Positions 33,295 through 44,830 of a stretch of DNA of 64,000 bases are shown here, piece after piece (the first letter of the stretch is position 1; every line of letters begins with the position of its first letter). The notes below the pieces were generated by a model. It ran no database searches and had not been told where the DNA came from. It saw nothing but the letters and a program-made list of their open reading frames with translations. Position numbers and translations under genes: made by a program. The stretch comes from Polytrichum commune (Eukaryota > Streptophyta > Polytrichopsida > Polytrichales > Polytrichaceae), in contig OX485803.1 in NCBI GenBank assembly GCA_950295325.1, positions 50,545,554 through 50,609,553 of the forward strand. The letters are read 5' to 3'.

Positions 33295-34765
33295 CACAGG
33301 GAGGTCACTTAGTGCATTTTAAAAACGACGTGCGGCATAATATAGGGAGGATTAAAATCATTTGACATAAAATTTATAAAAGAATTCCAAATAATGAAGG
33401 GTCCATTAAAAGTACATAAGCCCATTACAAGTAAAACAAATAGGTATAAAATATGGGTCATTCCCTTTTAGTAAAAATAATATAGGGGTTGAAAATAAGG
33501 ATCTTAAGATGTATGTTTAGTAGAATCAATTTCGTACGCATGCCTCACGAGGGATGGATGAAAAATTACTCATCATTCATCCAAAAATGGATGAAATTGG
33601 AAGCCTCAGTACAGAGAACCGGAAAATTTTTGCCAACTGTAGAAGTTGATGGGCATTCCATTTACAAGTCAACGTTTGTCTCGCAACTCAATGGTAATGT
33701 TTTTTCTATCCAAAGATAGATTAGCAAGAATTAAACATAGTATTCATTTCAACAACCATGATAATTGTCTCCAAGCAAGATCTTCATGTGGATCAAGTTT
33801 GTTATCTATAGGATCTGATTGTGGGGTGCATTTTGTCCAAGGGAGCACAACAATGCTATTGTCAACTGTAAAATCCGCTGCCAAACGAAAAAGGGGACTT
33901 TCAATGACTGATGTTAAAGCTGGAAATGCTACTAACATATTAAACGGAGTAGATTCCAGTTCATGGTGGGTGGGTAGGGTGCAGGCTATGCGGCGGCGCA
34001 ATGGGAAACAATTTGGAGTACTTAGGCAAGCGGTTGACCTCCTTGCTCGAACGTAGGAATCAGGGAGGAGAAATCCTAATAATCCCCACATCGAAGTAAT
34101 GTTGCAATATTATAGAAAATATCCAGGCCGTAACAAATTTAAGTATGATCACACGGATAGCAAATGGATTGATGTAGATTGCATTATATCTACGGTAACC
34201 ATGAGCTATAATTCTACAAATGAGGTGTACACTCTTGATAGGAATGATTCAGAGCAACTGTCCAAGTTTGTGACAGAACGAACTATATAAGATTCATGAC
34301 CAAGCTTAAAGTGTTTCACACTATATGGTTTTGGTCTTCACTAGCATGTAAAGTGATTTTGAATAAAGGATTTTTATGGAGCGGGTGTTGTGTTTGTAAA
34401 CACACACTCAATCATGTTGTGTTCCATCCTAAGTCTTCTTTTTGTATTTTCACTTTAAGTTTTTATACTTGGTTTTTGCAATGGTACACAATTTTTATAT
34501 TTTTTTGTTGCCATGCTTTTTCCATCACTTTTGCATTGCATACATTCTTAAATTCAAATTTTTTAATTAAAAGGAATATAGACTACAAAAAATTTCAATG
34601 ACATGGGCATTATAAGTAATGGTAGGGTACAAAAAATAGGCCATTTTAGAATATTATGTAATTATAGGGAGCTTTTAATTCGTGCCTTGGAGGTAAATAG
34701 CCCCTAAATAAATACCCCTCCGCCGCATGTGGTACACAAAAATCCTACTGAGTGACCTCCCCGTG
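33295..34765 (+). mobile_element. Large hAT-like element (copy 4) with coding cargo, TSD GGATAAAT
   Basis: Ends CACAGGGAGGTCACT (33295) and the reverse complement CACGGGGAGGTCACT (34765) match the MITE copies. The perfect 8-bp duplication GGATAAAT lies at 33287-33294 and 34766-34773. Length is 1471 bp against about 500-630 bp for the MITEs; the surplus (about 33510-34290) is a coding-like block absent from them. It is inserted in the gypsy integrase gene. Confidence 0.85.
33500..34290 (+). pseudogene. Coding segment carried by the hAT-like element, unknown protein
   Basis: A coding-like block of about 260 codons is interrupted by one shift near a T run at 33705 and one TAG at 34054-34056. 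Parts in order: an N-terminal piece with WMKNYSSFIQKWMKLEAS, EVDGHSIYKSTFVSQLNGN, then LSKDRLARIKHSIHFNN, DCGVHFVQGSTTMLLSTVKS, AAKRKRGLSM (basic, possible nuclear signal), WWVGRVQAMRRRNGKQFGV, then YYRKYPGRNKFKYDHTDSKW and TVTMSYNSTNEVYTLDRND, ending at TAA 34290. I see no zinc finger and no hAT catalytic or dimerisation motif. It may be a captured host gene or an accessory protein of the autonomous relative. The MITE copies lack it. Confidence 0.5.
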
Positions 34766-34773
34766 GGATAAAT

Positions 34774-35040
34774 AAAGATCCCAGTCATCTTGAGTTGGAC
34801 TAACATAATGTCTTAGCATATCTTCTAGAATCCTATTAACTCTCTTCGTCTACCCATCTCTTTGAGAATGAAAAGTTGTAGACATAGCTTATTTTGTGCC
34901 CAAAACATTACATAGTACAACCCAAAACCGACTAGTAAATTGAATATCTCAATCACTAACTATCTTTCTAGGAAGACCATGATGCTTATACACAAAATTT
35001 TATGAATAAACTTGATGTTACTTCTGCGGTAATTATGGTC
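34774..35040 (-). pseudogene. Ty3/gypsy integrase core remnant (upstream part)
   Basis: Minus-strand reading gives TAEVTSSLF, HHGLPRKIVSD-stop-DIQFTSRFW, LCNVLGTK, MSTTFHSQRDG-stop-TKRVNRILEDMLRHYV and DDWDLYLS, which continues across the hAT insertion into LVEFAYNNAWQES at 33294. In gypsy integrases the block is HPQTDGQTERVN; here a stop replaces Gln and Lys replaces the catalytic Glu, so the gene was dead. The LINE sequence begins just beyond 35040. Confidence 0.8.
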
Positions 35041-35059
35041 ACTGTACAATTTACGCACT

Positions 35060-36284
35060 CGCGAAAAGAAAGAGCCCGGCTTGAATGGACTTATGGCCGA
35101 CTTCTTTAAAGCCTATTAGAGCTTTATGAGTGTTGATTTTATGGCCATGGTCAAAGAGCCCCTAAGATGTGGCCGGTTTATGGAGGGAGTCGCTCGTGAA
35201 TTGATCGCTTTCTTGTGCAAAGAAGGGGATAGACTGAAGTTGACTAACTAGTGACCTATCAATTTGCTCAACGTCACTTACACATTTTTTGCCAAAATTC
35301 TACAACATCGCCTCCAACGTTTGTTGGTAGAGGTAATTGACAATGGCGAAATTGCTTTTCTTCCACTTAAATTCATTGTGGACAACATTCTTCTCACGCT
35401 TGAGTCAATTCAATGGGCTAAGGAGTCACATGAAGATTCATTTTTTTCTTAAATTGGGTTTTAGTGAAGCTTATGATAGAGTTGATTGGATGTTTATGTT
35501 CAAAATAATGGAGAAGTTAGGGATGATCACTCCTTCATTAATATGAATAGATTACTGTTCCAAGATGAAATAGTTTATGTCAACAATAATAATAATTAAG
35601 TGATAGTTATTTTTAATATGCAGAGAGGTATCCATCAAGGTTGCACCTTAGCCCCATACATGTTTATTATCATTGTGGAAGCCTTGAATGTTGCTATTAA
35701 AAATGCAATGAGGACTAGCCCTATCAAATGCATTTCTCCTCCTCTGTGTAACTCCCAACAAATTATTAGTCAATATGTTGATGATACTTCCTTTATTGTA
35801 AGAGTAGAAGTGAGTATGGATAACTTGGTTGTTGTTCTACAAAATTTTGGCATTGCTTCCAGGTTGGAGATGAATTGGCATAAAAGCATGGCGTACTAGT
35901 GTGGCTGGGCTACTCATCCAAGTTGGGTGGAGAAATTCCAATGGAAGTGGGTTAGAAGCGGTGATTTTTCCAAGCTCTTTGGCACCCCTTTTTATCATCA
36001 TCTGGAGGTACAAAATGTGGATAAGTTCTTAATTAATAAGGTTAAGGCCAAACTTAGGTGTTGGAGCTCCACAAATTTGTCACTTGCTAGTAAAACACTC
36101 ATTATGAATTAGGTGCTACTATCATCCTTTAATACTTCATTATGGTTTGGGTGGGTTCAAGAAAATTTTGGGAAGGATTAAGGCTTTGCTTCCTAACTAT
36201 CATTGGTCGGCCTCCAAAAATACGGTAAGAGCTCGGGTTAGTTGGACAACTGCACGTTACCTAAGAAAGTTAGAGGATTAGCCT
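35060..36284 (+). pseudogene. LINE (L1-like) reverse transcriptase, interrupted
   Basis: Blocks of a plant L1-type RT in order: KSPGLNGLMADFFKAY (35065), PINLLNVTYTFFAKILQHRL (35250), IVDNILLTLESIQWAKES, FLKLGFSEAYDRVDWMFMF (35445), GIHQGCTLAPYMFIIIVEAL (35625), QYVDDTSFI (35770; the usual YADD catalytic box reads YVDD) and the thumb-like LINKVKAKLRCWSSTNLSLASKTLIMN (36035). Several stops and frameshifts occur. At 36284 a solo LTR is inserted, and the reading resumes at 37514. The upstream half of ORF2 up to the endonuclease is missing or replaced by the gypsy fragment. Confidence 0.85.
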
Positions 36285-36415
36285 TGTGAGGCCAAACCCA
36301 CCACCCTTAAGCGTCCTAGTCCGGGTGATGGTTTTGATAATCACATGTGTCATACCAAAGCTCGTAGTAACATGGAATGTACTTCCATCTCAACAAGCTC
36401 CCAACTCACTTGAAA

Positions 36416-36604
36416 TCATGATGCTTTATTAATGCTAGTTTCTTGAATAGGTAGAGCATTGGCCTTCTCAAGGGTCCACCCCGCAGCCTTGGCTACACAT
36501 GCCCTTGAGGATTTTCCTCTTGAAACCTTGGTCTTGGCCAATGTTTTCTCATTAGTGCTTGTGATCTCGTTGAGGCTATGACTTGTCGGCTCCATGAGGC
36601 ACAT
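36416..36604 (-). CDS. LTR-encoded small protein with ACVAKAAGWTLE core, 62 aa (copy C)
   Basis: ATG at 36604, second ATG three codons later (MCLMEPTS), stop at 36416. A Ser/Thr/Lys-rich first half is followed by VSRGKSSRACVAKAAGWTLEK and a short polar tail. Against copy D the thirteen codons from Arg to Glu of RACVAKAAGWTLE differ in nine codons, all silent. It lies about 130 bases before the LTR 3' end, as in copies A and D. No known family recognised. Confidence 0.5.
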   Translation of the reverse strand: MCLMEPTSHSLNEITSTNEKTLAKTKVSRGKSSRACVAKAAGWTLEKANALPIQETSINKAS

Positions 36605-37137
36605 AAGTCTCTAACACAAGTGTTAAAAAACACTTATATCACTTATCATCGCCTCCTCTTCCACAAGTCCCTCACAACCCTTTCCAAGTTCACTCCTTAA
36701 TGCGGCCCCTAACCCAACTAGCCTAACTTCACTAGCCTAACCCAACTATCAATTATGTCTTAGCCCACGGCTTAAGTATCAAATCAGTTGCCTATCAACT
36801 AATTCGACCAACTACTACACTTAACCTTACTAAGTCCCCTACAAGTCTCTATGAATTCTACTAATTCCACTAACCTTCTACTAATTCCCACACAACTCTA
36901 ACTCTAAAAACTCAATTCTATGAGAGGAACAACAAGAAGGAGAGAGAGAGAAGGAGAGGGGAAGGGAGAGGGTAAGGAGGCCTTGTATGAACCTGTTCCC
37001 TTTACCCACACTCCCCTCTCAATACAACATGCTCATGTGCCCACACACACATGTGCACCCACACGTGCAAGATGGAAGAGCTCGAAGGAAGAGAGAATGA
37101 ATAGGAACACAAGTGAGTGAAGAATGTGAGAGAAAGG

Positions 37138-37145
37138 AATATATA
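37138..37145 (-). promoter_or_regulatory. TATA box of LTR copy C
   Basis: Minus-strand TATATATT followed by a CT-rich stretch and CACTCAC, at the place matching the TATA boxes of the other copies. Confidence 0.4.
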
Positions 37146-37513
37146 GGGGAAGGGAAGGGGTGAGCACCTCTCAAAGCTCAAGATAAACCCCTCGATCCTC
37201 TCCTACTTCGTAGGCTCTTATCCTATCCGCTAAGCCTTCAACTCCTAAACCAACAAGATGGATCCCAATTCAAATATTTAAACTCAAGGAGCTCCCCTTG
37301 GTCCACCACATGCTACACTCACCTAACCAAAGAACTTTCTTCATGCCGCTAAGCTTCTAATTAACTACACCACATAAGCCTAAGGCCTAAACATAACTTC
37401 ACACCAAGCCTCACTCTTTATATATTTTTGAGAATAATCATAAAACATCAAAATGTAACTCCTAATGGTTTCAAAGGATTAATAACACATGTGGGCACCA
37501 TTTTGGGCTCACA

Positions 37514-38240
37514 AGCCTTACCTTTCTTGAAGATGCTATGAGAGCACTCATGAGCAAATGAATTATTCAAGCACTTCTACTTGGTTAGTCAAACTTGCAA
37601 ATGTTCTTAAGGTACCGCATCACACAACTGCAACCATCTGGTCACAAATATTGGGATCCCTCTTTTTTTTGGTTTTTTTTGCTCAAATTTTCTATCCAAG
37701 GTAGGTCTAAACTTTGGCATCATATTGATAAGTCGTGAAGGGTGATGGCACATTCATCTGCATTTTCTCTCCTTCATGTCCAGAGGATATTTTGCAAATC
37801 AACGTTTGGTGACAAATGGAGTACCAAGGCCTCCATTTTGGTATCACCATGGATAGGGTTTTTTTTTCTCTATAAGAAAGGTCTCAGACTCTTTGAGATA
37901 TTTGGAACCTTGGAATGTATGATTTTTTATGTGGCAGGATGCTAGGTTCAAATTAATGAGATCGACTAAGTTTGGTGTGTCAAAGGTCTTATTGTTATTT
38001 GTAGTAATTTGTCGGTTACGTGGAAGGTTAGGCCTCAAATGGGCACTATTTCTTGAGTCCCCTCGGTTTTACACTGTTTATTCCAAGGTGGTTTTCAAAT
38101 TTTCCTTGCAATTGCATTTGTTTTCAAATTGTATCCAAAAATATATTTTGAAAGTTTTGAAATTGCTTAAAGAGGTTGTACCGGAATTAGAAATGGGAAT
38201 TCACAATGGAGTTAAAAGGATGTTTTGTTAGCCAACCCAA
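37514..38240 (+). pseudogene. LINE ORF2 C-terminal part and 3' end
   Basis: Continues the RT reading after the LTR: LPFLEDAMRALMSK, IIQALLLG, SNLQMFLRYRITQLQPSGHKYWDPSLFW, then DKSWRVMAHSSAF and later decayed frames. This resembles the segment after the RT thumb in plant L1-like LINEs. The last 250 bases (37985-38110) match a second LINE tail at 52840-52990, so they mark a shared 3' end. Confidence 0.7.
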
Positions 38241-38476
38241 GGTGGGTTGCATTTTGACATCTTTATTCCCATGAATAACCCAATGAGCTCTTCACCTTAG
38301 CAATTGCAAGGATTAAAAATTGTCAAATGTTGGATCAAATCGGAATTTGTCTCACCCAATTAGCAATTCGGATTCTTACATATTGTCATCTCAAGGTTTA
38401 AAGAATCATAGTTGAAATGTACTAAGTTATAGATAGTCAAAGTGAAGATTCTATTTCTTTTCAAATGATCAAATAA

Positions 38477-38888
38477 GGGTGAGTTTATGTAGGCCACTTG
38501 CCGACCATATTTTAGATAATAGTCGGTCAGAGGTGTTCACGTGTAGTTAAGCATAAGCCGCCATCCAACCACAATCTGCGGGTTTGTTGAAATGTGGAGG
38601 GCCATGGACACGAGCCGCTAGACTTCCATGTGCCCCTTAAAGAATCTTTAACCTACAAGCGCCGGTCACCAAAGGGTTAAGACTTCAAGAGAACCAATGT
38701 TGGTCTAGAACTCTATCCTTGGTAACCGGGAGGAGGAGGTTAGTAGGTAGTCCTGGATTTGAGAGAATGATGGTAGTTAGTTAGCACATATGAACCCTAC
38801 CCCCACCATATTCCATGTTCATTAGGGCAAGTTCGCCCATATTCACACTAGAATATGGTGGTCAAGGGGCCAACATGAAAACTTACCC
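38477..38888 (+). mobile_element. PIF/Harbinger-type MITE (copy 1), TSD TAA
   Basis: Ends GGGTGAGTTTATGTAGGCC and reverse-complemented GGGTAAGTTTTCATGTTGGCC, flanked by TAA (38474-38476, 38889-38891). 412 bp. Related copy at 53379-53755 in the opposite orientation. TIR beginning with GG and a TAA/TTA duplication are typical of Tourist-like elements. Confidence 0.75.
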
Positions 38889-38891
38889 TAA

Positions 38892-40479
38892 GCCCTCCCA
38901 ATTGTGTTATCAACTCAACCTAAAATGGTATGTATATTCTATATTTGCAACACATAGTACAATCTCATAGTGAGACATCTCTTTTGGTGCCCGTTCTTAA
39001 CTACTACAATGAATATGATATTTAGTGTCATATGTAATTTTTCATATGACACTTCTTATGAATAGGTGAACAAATATTGTCATGGATGATGGCTGAATTC
39101 ATGCATTTGGCCAAAACCCTACCTTCACTTGTCAGCAAGTTGTGATGAAATATTGTCATGGATGATTGAAATTTGGATGAAAAATTACTTGGTAAGTGGA
39201 TGCAAGCATGGTCAAGTACACAATTCCATTACCTTGCATAGGTTTTAGTGAAAGTGGTTCAATTCTATATATTAACTTTGAATTCTTTGAAGGAAAAAAA
39301 TCAATGACATTTGAAAAACACATTAATCTACAAAGCCAAGAAATTCATGTTGATAAAAATATTTCAAGAAAAGTCTACATATTTTAGAAGACGGTGCAAG
39401 TAGAAATTTTGAACACGTAATTGTTTAAAATTTGTTTAAAACATGATAGAATTACATTCAATTGATTTTTTTTTACATATTCTTGTAATGATGCCCTCAA
39501 GTTTATAATGAATTCAAGAAATATGAAAAAGAAATTCAACTTCAGAATATTTAAGGCCATGAAATCTACGTCCAAAACCAGATTTAGGCATTATGTTTTG
39601 AGCGGTAATTTTAATGATAAGTTTTGAAGATCTCATCTTGATATTCTATATAGGAGTACTCAACACAACAATACAGAACATCATGAAAAAATATACAATT
39701 TATACAACCCTTTGCTACTACTTTTAGGCACTTGACCAAATAATCTTATGATTTTAGTATACCGGAGCACTTAATCGTATACTTGACCGTGCTTGCTCCC
39801 AAGTGATAATAATTGCAGCACTGTGAATCTATAATCCCCCAAAAAACTTTCAAGGAATGACAAATACTGTTGGGTTAACATTTAGTGTTGGTGACACTAT
39901 ACCGCAGTTTACAATTAGGATTGAGCAAGACACTTAGAATTGGTGACACTAAATATGATATTTAGTGTAGTCAGTAGTAAGCTTTACTTCTCTTCACTCA
40001 TTGCAATGCTTAATTCAATCCCCATTCGATCAATCTAAAGCAATTTCAAACTTCTGAAATCAGTGAAGTTGGCCTCATTTTATATGAGAAATTTAAGGGG
40101 AACGGAGGCGGACTTTCACTGTTAATGTCAGGCTTTTACCTGATGATCAGCTGACATAAATCTTGCAGGATTTCTGGGAGGCAGTGGCCTAGTTGGAGAA
40201 TGATAAACTAATCAAGCATCACGTTTATCAATGTGTCCCATGAGTTGACCAGAAGTGTTGCTTTATGTTCATCATGATTTCCAATTTTCCATGAGCTGCA
40301 TTCTAAAATATGGGCTCAATGCGCTTTCTCAGTTGCAGTAAAAGCCACTCATCAGGTCTTTTGAATCCACTCAGTGCAATCTCAACCCTCGTGGTTGGCT
40401 TTCTTTATTGTATTCATGCAGGTGTTATTGTGGTCTCACATCCATACAGACTGTAATATGTTGGGAGTGTTCAGGGCCG
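38892..40479. other. Anonymous sequence with TTTAGTGT words
   Basis: ATATTTAGTGTCA-like words occur at 39010-39030 and, inverted and direct, at 39940-39970. This may mark another degenerate element, but ends cannot be fixed. No gene is supported. Confidence 0.35.
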
Positions 40480-41031
40480 GTTTACACCATGGACCATGAA
40501 GTCGGACCATAGAAGATGGCCTTTTCTCATGGTCTGATCACTTCAAAAAATCAATTTACAAAGTCTTTGGGCCCCTCACTAGGCGTAAACCGAATGTGGA
40601 TTAAGAGGAATGACCATGCACCAAAAAGTGAAGGTGTTGATTTTCTTTTAATATATGTCCAAAAAGGGCAGTTTTGAGAGAGGAGAAAAAAAAATTAATA
40701 AATCAAGTTTGACCATTCTCTTGTCTTCTCTTGTCTTCATCTTCTCTTCCCCAAAAAAATTCATTAAAATTTTATTCTACCAACATTAGTCTGCCATGGG
40801 CCCCCGCCTTTTCCATCAGAGTACCTCATTTGCCTCTCCCATTGCAAAACCCGTTGGACCATGTTAGTGGATAATGTAGGTCTTAAAATGTGTCTTTTGG
40901 GGACCTCGAACTCCATGGTCACTCTGACATGTTTTCCTTGGTGTAAACCGAAGTGGTCCCAGGACGAGTTCACACAGCCAATCACAAATTTTACAAGGCC
41001 TTGGGACGACTTCATGGTCCATGATGTAAAC
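40480..41031. mobile_element. MITE with GTTTACA-CATGGACC ends
   Basis: Inverted ends: left GTTTACACCATGGACCATGA (40480) and right, reverse-complemented, GTTTACATCATGGACCATGA (41031); the match continues five bases further (AGTCG). Inner pairs such as GTAAACCGAA (40575 and 40947) are also repeated. About 552 bp. No target duplication is evident, so the superfamily is open. Confidence 0.55.
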
Positions 41032-42471
41032 AACCCCTCGTGTAAACAACCATTAACGATTAAATGTCACTACCCCTTCCCCATGGGTCCCCATGTACTA
41101 ACACTTGGCAATCATTTGGCAATCATAGATGTAATTTAGGTATACTTCAAAAGCCTTTGAGAATTGCACGTAAAGTTAAGGCAAGAGGGAAGTATTGCGT
41201 GCAAGCGTACCTCTCATTCATCCAACATAAATGCCCTGAAACAATATGCGGTCCGGATGGTACCCTATTCAATTCATTTGACGCCATATATAGCTTCAAT
41301 GACGCCAAATTAGTCTAAGCCATGTCGTTTGAGGTGAATCAGTCAAAAACTTACAGTTTTCATGTGTGGATGGATGAGTGGTATGTGTAATGTATGCAAT
41401 AACACCCTATCGCATAACTTTTATTTTATGTTGATTTAAGGTATCATGTGGGCCTTATGTGATCAATAGTCTCACTCAATTACATGTATTTGAGTGGTAT
41501 AGGATATGATATGTTCGTTAAAAATAGTCCCCCACAAGGACCACATGTTACAATGAGATTGGACTTTGTGCTCATAATAAAGACACCACTCTAGGTCTAA
41601 TAACTAACAGATGTGGGAGAATCTTTGCAATTGCTTCATAAGCGAGAATTTTTATTTTGTTTTATTTTCATATTTAACTTTCACATCTTAAGTCTGATTC
41701 TGAAAGTTGAACGACAGTCCTCGAGGTTCACAATTGCTAACTGAATGGAACGATTCCCAAATCAATCACTAGCTCACAATAAATCTTCAGAGTTGAGAGT
41801 GCCCACAAAAGGGCCACAACCTTAATTCTGACCGGCCTAATTACATGACTTGTTTGTAGCGCCATTTCCACAAGCTGCTGCATGCCTACTACATGCTAGA
41901 ATATGGGTTCATCTCACTTTCTCAGGTCCAATAAATTCACTCAGATTTTTGTAATTCATGCAAGAATGAAACCAATAAATGAAGAGAATTTCCACCAAAC
42001 ACTGCTGCTGCCTGTGCCAGCAGTCTGAGCTTTACATCACATATTCATCACCGAGGACCACACGTCACCATACTTTTGACCCCTACCACTATTAAAAAGG
42101 GGAAGACTATTTTAAGCTACATATATATATATATTGTCTGCAGGACCTTGGTTCGGCCGGCTGGAGCAGCAGGCAGAAGAGAGAGCTGGACTTCTGGTTC
42201 TCTTGCAACCCCACAGATAAACAAAACTATCACCTAGGCATTCAGAAAATGCAGTAGAGAACCAGTGCTGAAATCTGCGCCCAGCAAGAGCTTTCCACCT
42301 GCCAATGTACCTTCTGTACATATGTACTAGAAGAATCTCATCAATGCTCCCCCCCCCACGCCCCTCTGACCTTCCCACTCCCTCTTACAATACTCTTATT
42401 AGAACCACCAAAGTTTCAAATGATTCTCATTAGCAGTTGGCAGCGCATTCCAACGCACCAAAGCATGTATA
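41032..42471. other. Sequence with a dispersed repeat
   Basis: 41205-41390 matches 54425-54615 in direct orientation (CTCTCATTCATCCAACATAA...). A TA run lies at 42120-42132. No gene supported. Confidence 0.4.
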
Positions 42472-43670
42472 CAGTCTAACCTTGATAATATCACACCATC
42501 CGTTTCACCATAAAGTGTGATATAAACAAGGTGTGACATATTTGATAATGTCACATTTTGAAGATTTGTGCATAATGTGATATTATCAAAAAAAAAAAGG
42601 TAGAAAATCAAAATGAAATTGCAATATAAAAAAAAAAAAAAACAAACACAGGACTTCAATGTTTTTGAATGTAAAATATAATTCAAAATTGTGAATAACA
42701 ACATGAGCACATCACAATGTGTCATTGAGATCAGCCAATCACTAGCTTCCAATGTAGCAACAACAACAAAAACAACAACACAACGAAGAACACCTGCACT
42801 GCATGAAGAAACACAAGCCTATGATAGAAAGTGTGCATTTAAATTCCAAATGAACAATGGTTCATTATATACAAGTGAGCTCGACCATGAGCTTGACTAA
42901 CCTACCTAGGAGACTGTTTCTACTTATGAGCTTGACTAACCTACCTAGAAGATTGTTTCTACTTATGAGCTTGACTAACCTACCTAGAAGATTGTTTCTA
43001 CTTATGAGCTTGACTAACTAATCTAGAAGATTGTTCCTAATTGAATGCCCACTTAGGATGAGCGGCTAACACTTATGATCTTACTAGATTCTCCTATGCG
43101 ACTATTGACTATAGAAACAGTGAAGACCGTGCCACATATCTTGAGATTTCTACATTGCAAACCAATTGAACTAATTTAGCTTAAGTCGACACTACTCTGT
43201 ACCAGCTCAGCTAAACCGTAGAACTTAACATCCTAAATTACTTCACACAAGCTGAAACCCTCAAAGACACATAGGTGAACACATGTGACGGAAGGTGGGG
43301 TGCATAGAGGCCAAGAAGTCTTGGCAGCGCCGTCAAAGACAACACCTTTGAGTGCCGTGTATAGACAGCACCGTTCAGGGTTGGTGCACAGAGGCGGCTC
43401 ATGACCCTTTGAATAACATTGCATTTATCACAGGGGTGGCTCATGACCCTTTTGGCTACTACAATATGTCCATCCAACCATCACATACAATCCATCCATA
43501 TTTGATATTATCACATTTACACTACGGATTATGGAAAAAAATAGTGACATTAACAAGGGTGATAGGGATAATAACGAGGGAGTTTTACACTAAGAAAATC
43601 GGTTTCAAACTTTTAGGTGACAGTATCAAGGTGTCCCATTAACAAGGGTGACATTATCAAGGTTAGACTG
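42472..43670. mobile_element. Pogo-like (Tc1/mariner) non-autonomous element, TSD TA
   Basis: Ends CAGTCTAACCTTGATAATA (42472) and, reverse-complemented, CAGTCTAACCTTGATAATG (43670), flanked by TA on both sides (42470-42471, 43671-43672). The ends recall the Lemi1/pogo type CAGT-AAACCT. Subterminal GATAATGTCACA and GTGATATTATCA motifs recur on both sides (42500-42600, 43500-43650). It is 1199 bp without a transposase and contains a 39-bp minisatellite. Confidence 0.75.
42889..43041 (+). repeat. 39-bp minisatellite, about 3.9 units
   Basis: Unit starts GAGCTTGACTAACCTACCTA and repeats at 42889, 42928, 42967 and 43006, with few differences in the first three. Confidence 0.9.
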
Positions 43671-43729
43671 TACTTTGAATTCCGCATGCAAACGTTTGAA
43701 GAGCCTTGACAGTTCGTTGATAAATGATC

Positions 43730-44830
43730 TGGAATTCACATGGGAACCTGGTGATCGGGGAGAACCGGCAGTTAGTCACAGATGAACCAGCCGAGTTTGA
43801 GAAATAAGTGGTTAAAGTTCCAGACTGCAGGAAAATTACCGATCATTTTAGAGAAATTTATAGAGTATACCCCAATTTAATGAAGGATAACCAAAGGATG
43901 TCAACATGTACCCAGCTGGACTTGCAAACACTAGGATCTCAACCAATTATGCCCAAAATCACCCCGATCACTGATGGGAACCTGGTGGTAAGGTGGTAGA
44001 CCATAACATTCTTGAGATAGCTCGACACTAACATACCTGTTAGATGGAATCAAATTATCATGCAATAGGTGGATGCACTAGTAGGAAAGGTGGGCTTACA
44101 TGACACTGGAAGGACATCAAAATAATGCCGTTCTCTCCATCAAAGACATGTTAGATTTCACTTGGGAGTAGCTCTGACCATGTTGATGTGGTTTCATCCT
44201 GGATGCGGTCTACTACTAGGCCCTAAGAACCAAAAGGTTTAAGCTGTCAAGTATGTTAGATCAAACCTTACAATGGAGATTATCTAATTCACTTGATTTA
44301 CAACCAAATTCTTGACAGCTTAATCTGACATACCTGACAGCTTGGTAAGTAGTTTACTAGCTCACTCTGTATTACGTTACGGCGTCGAATCTCTCTTAAG
44401 TCCACGATGGAGACACAGAGAATTGCTGTGACAAGCTCGCTCACGAGTGCCAGGATTCGAAACTCCAATTCTTGCCACTCACATGGGTGCATTGCCCAAG
44501 AGTCCACACTAGGTCAATCTGATTAGAATTCCTCTATTATCAGCTATATCACAGATGAAGTGCTTGGACCTTCTCGAGCTTTGTACACTGGTACAGTGAC
44601 AAGCTCGATTTCTAGGCATGATCGGTCAAATATCCTAGTGTTTCCAAGTCCAACCAGTTACATGTTGTGATCTTTCCGTTTTTCTTTATTATTTCAAGGT
44701 ATATTCAAGGTATTTCTCTGAAATGATATGTGATTTTCTTGAAGTCGTTAACTTCAAACCGGCTAGTTCTCGAACTCAACCGGTTCATCTAAAACTTGCA
44801 GTCAGTTCTCCCCGGTCATTGCACTGGTAT
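43730..44830. repeat. Inverted repeat pair of a dispersed family with ~640-bp loop
   Basis: 43745-43965 (plus) and 44600-44823 (minus) are diverged inverted copies starting TGATCGGGGAGAACC / TGACCGGGGAGAACT. Relatives at 22380-22680 and 63650-63862 show that it is a family. The ends may be TIRs of a DNA element; I found no target duplication. Confidence 0.5.

Larger units (their letters stand above)
36285..37513 (-). mobile_element. Solo-LTR-like unit (copy C), TSD AGCCT
   Basis: On the minus strand it starts TGTGAGCCCAAAATGG at 37513 and ends ...GGGTTTGGCCTCACA at 36285 (1229 bp). Perfect 5-bp repeats AGCCT flank it (36280-36284, 37514-37518). It is the shortest complete copy. It has a TATA-like TATATATT and the full small ORF. 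It is inserted in the LINE RT after ...KVRGLA. Confidence 0.85.

Noticed and set aside
33646..34056. Intact host gene
   Set aside because: It lies wholly inside a hAT-like element with a clean target duplication, has a stop and a frameshift, and is absent from the other copies of the element.
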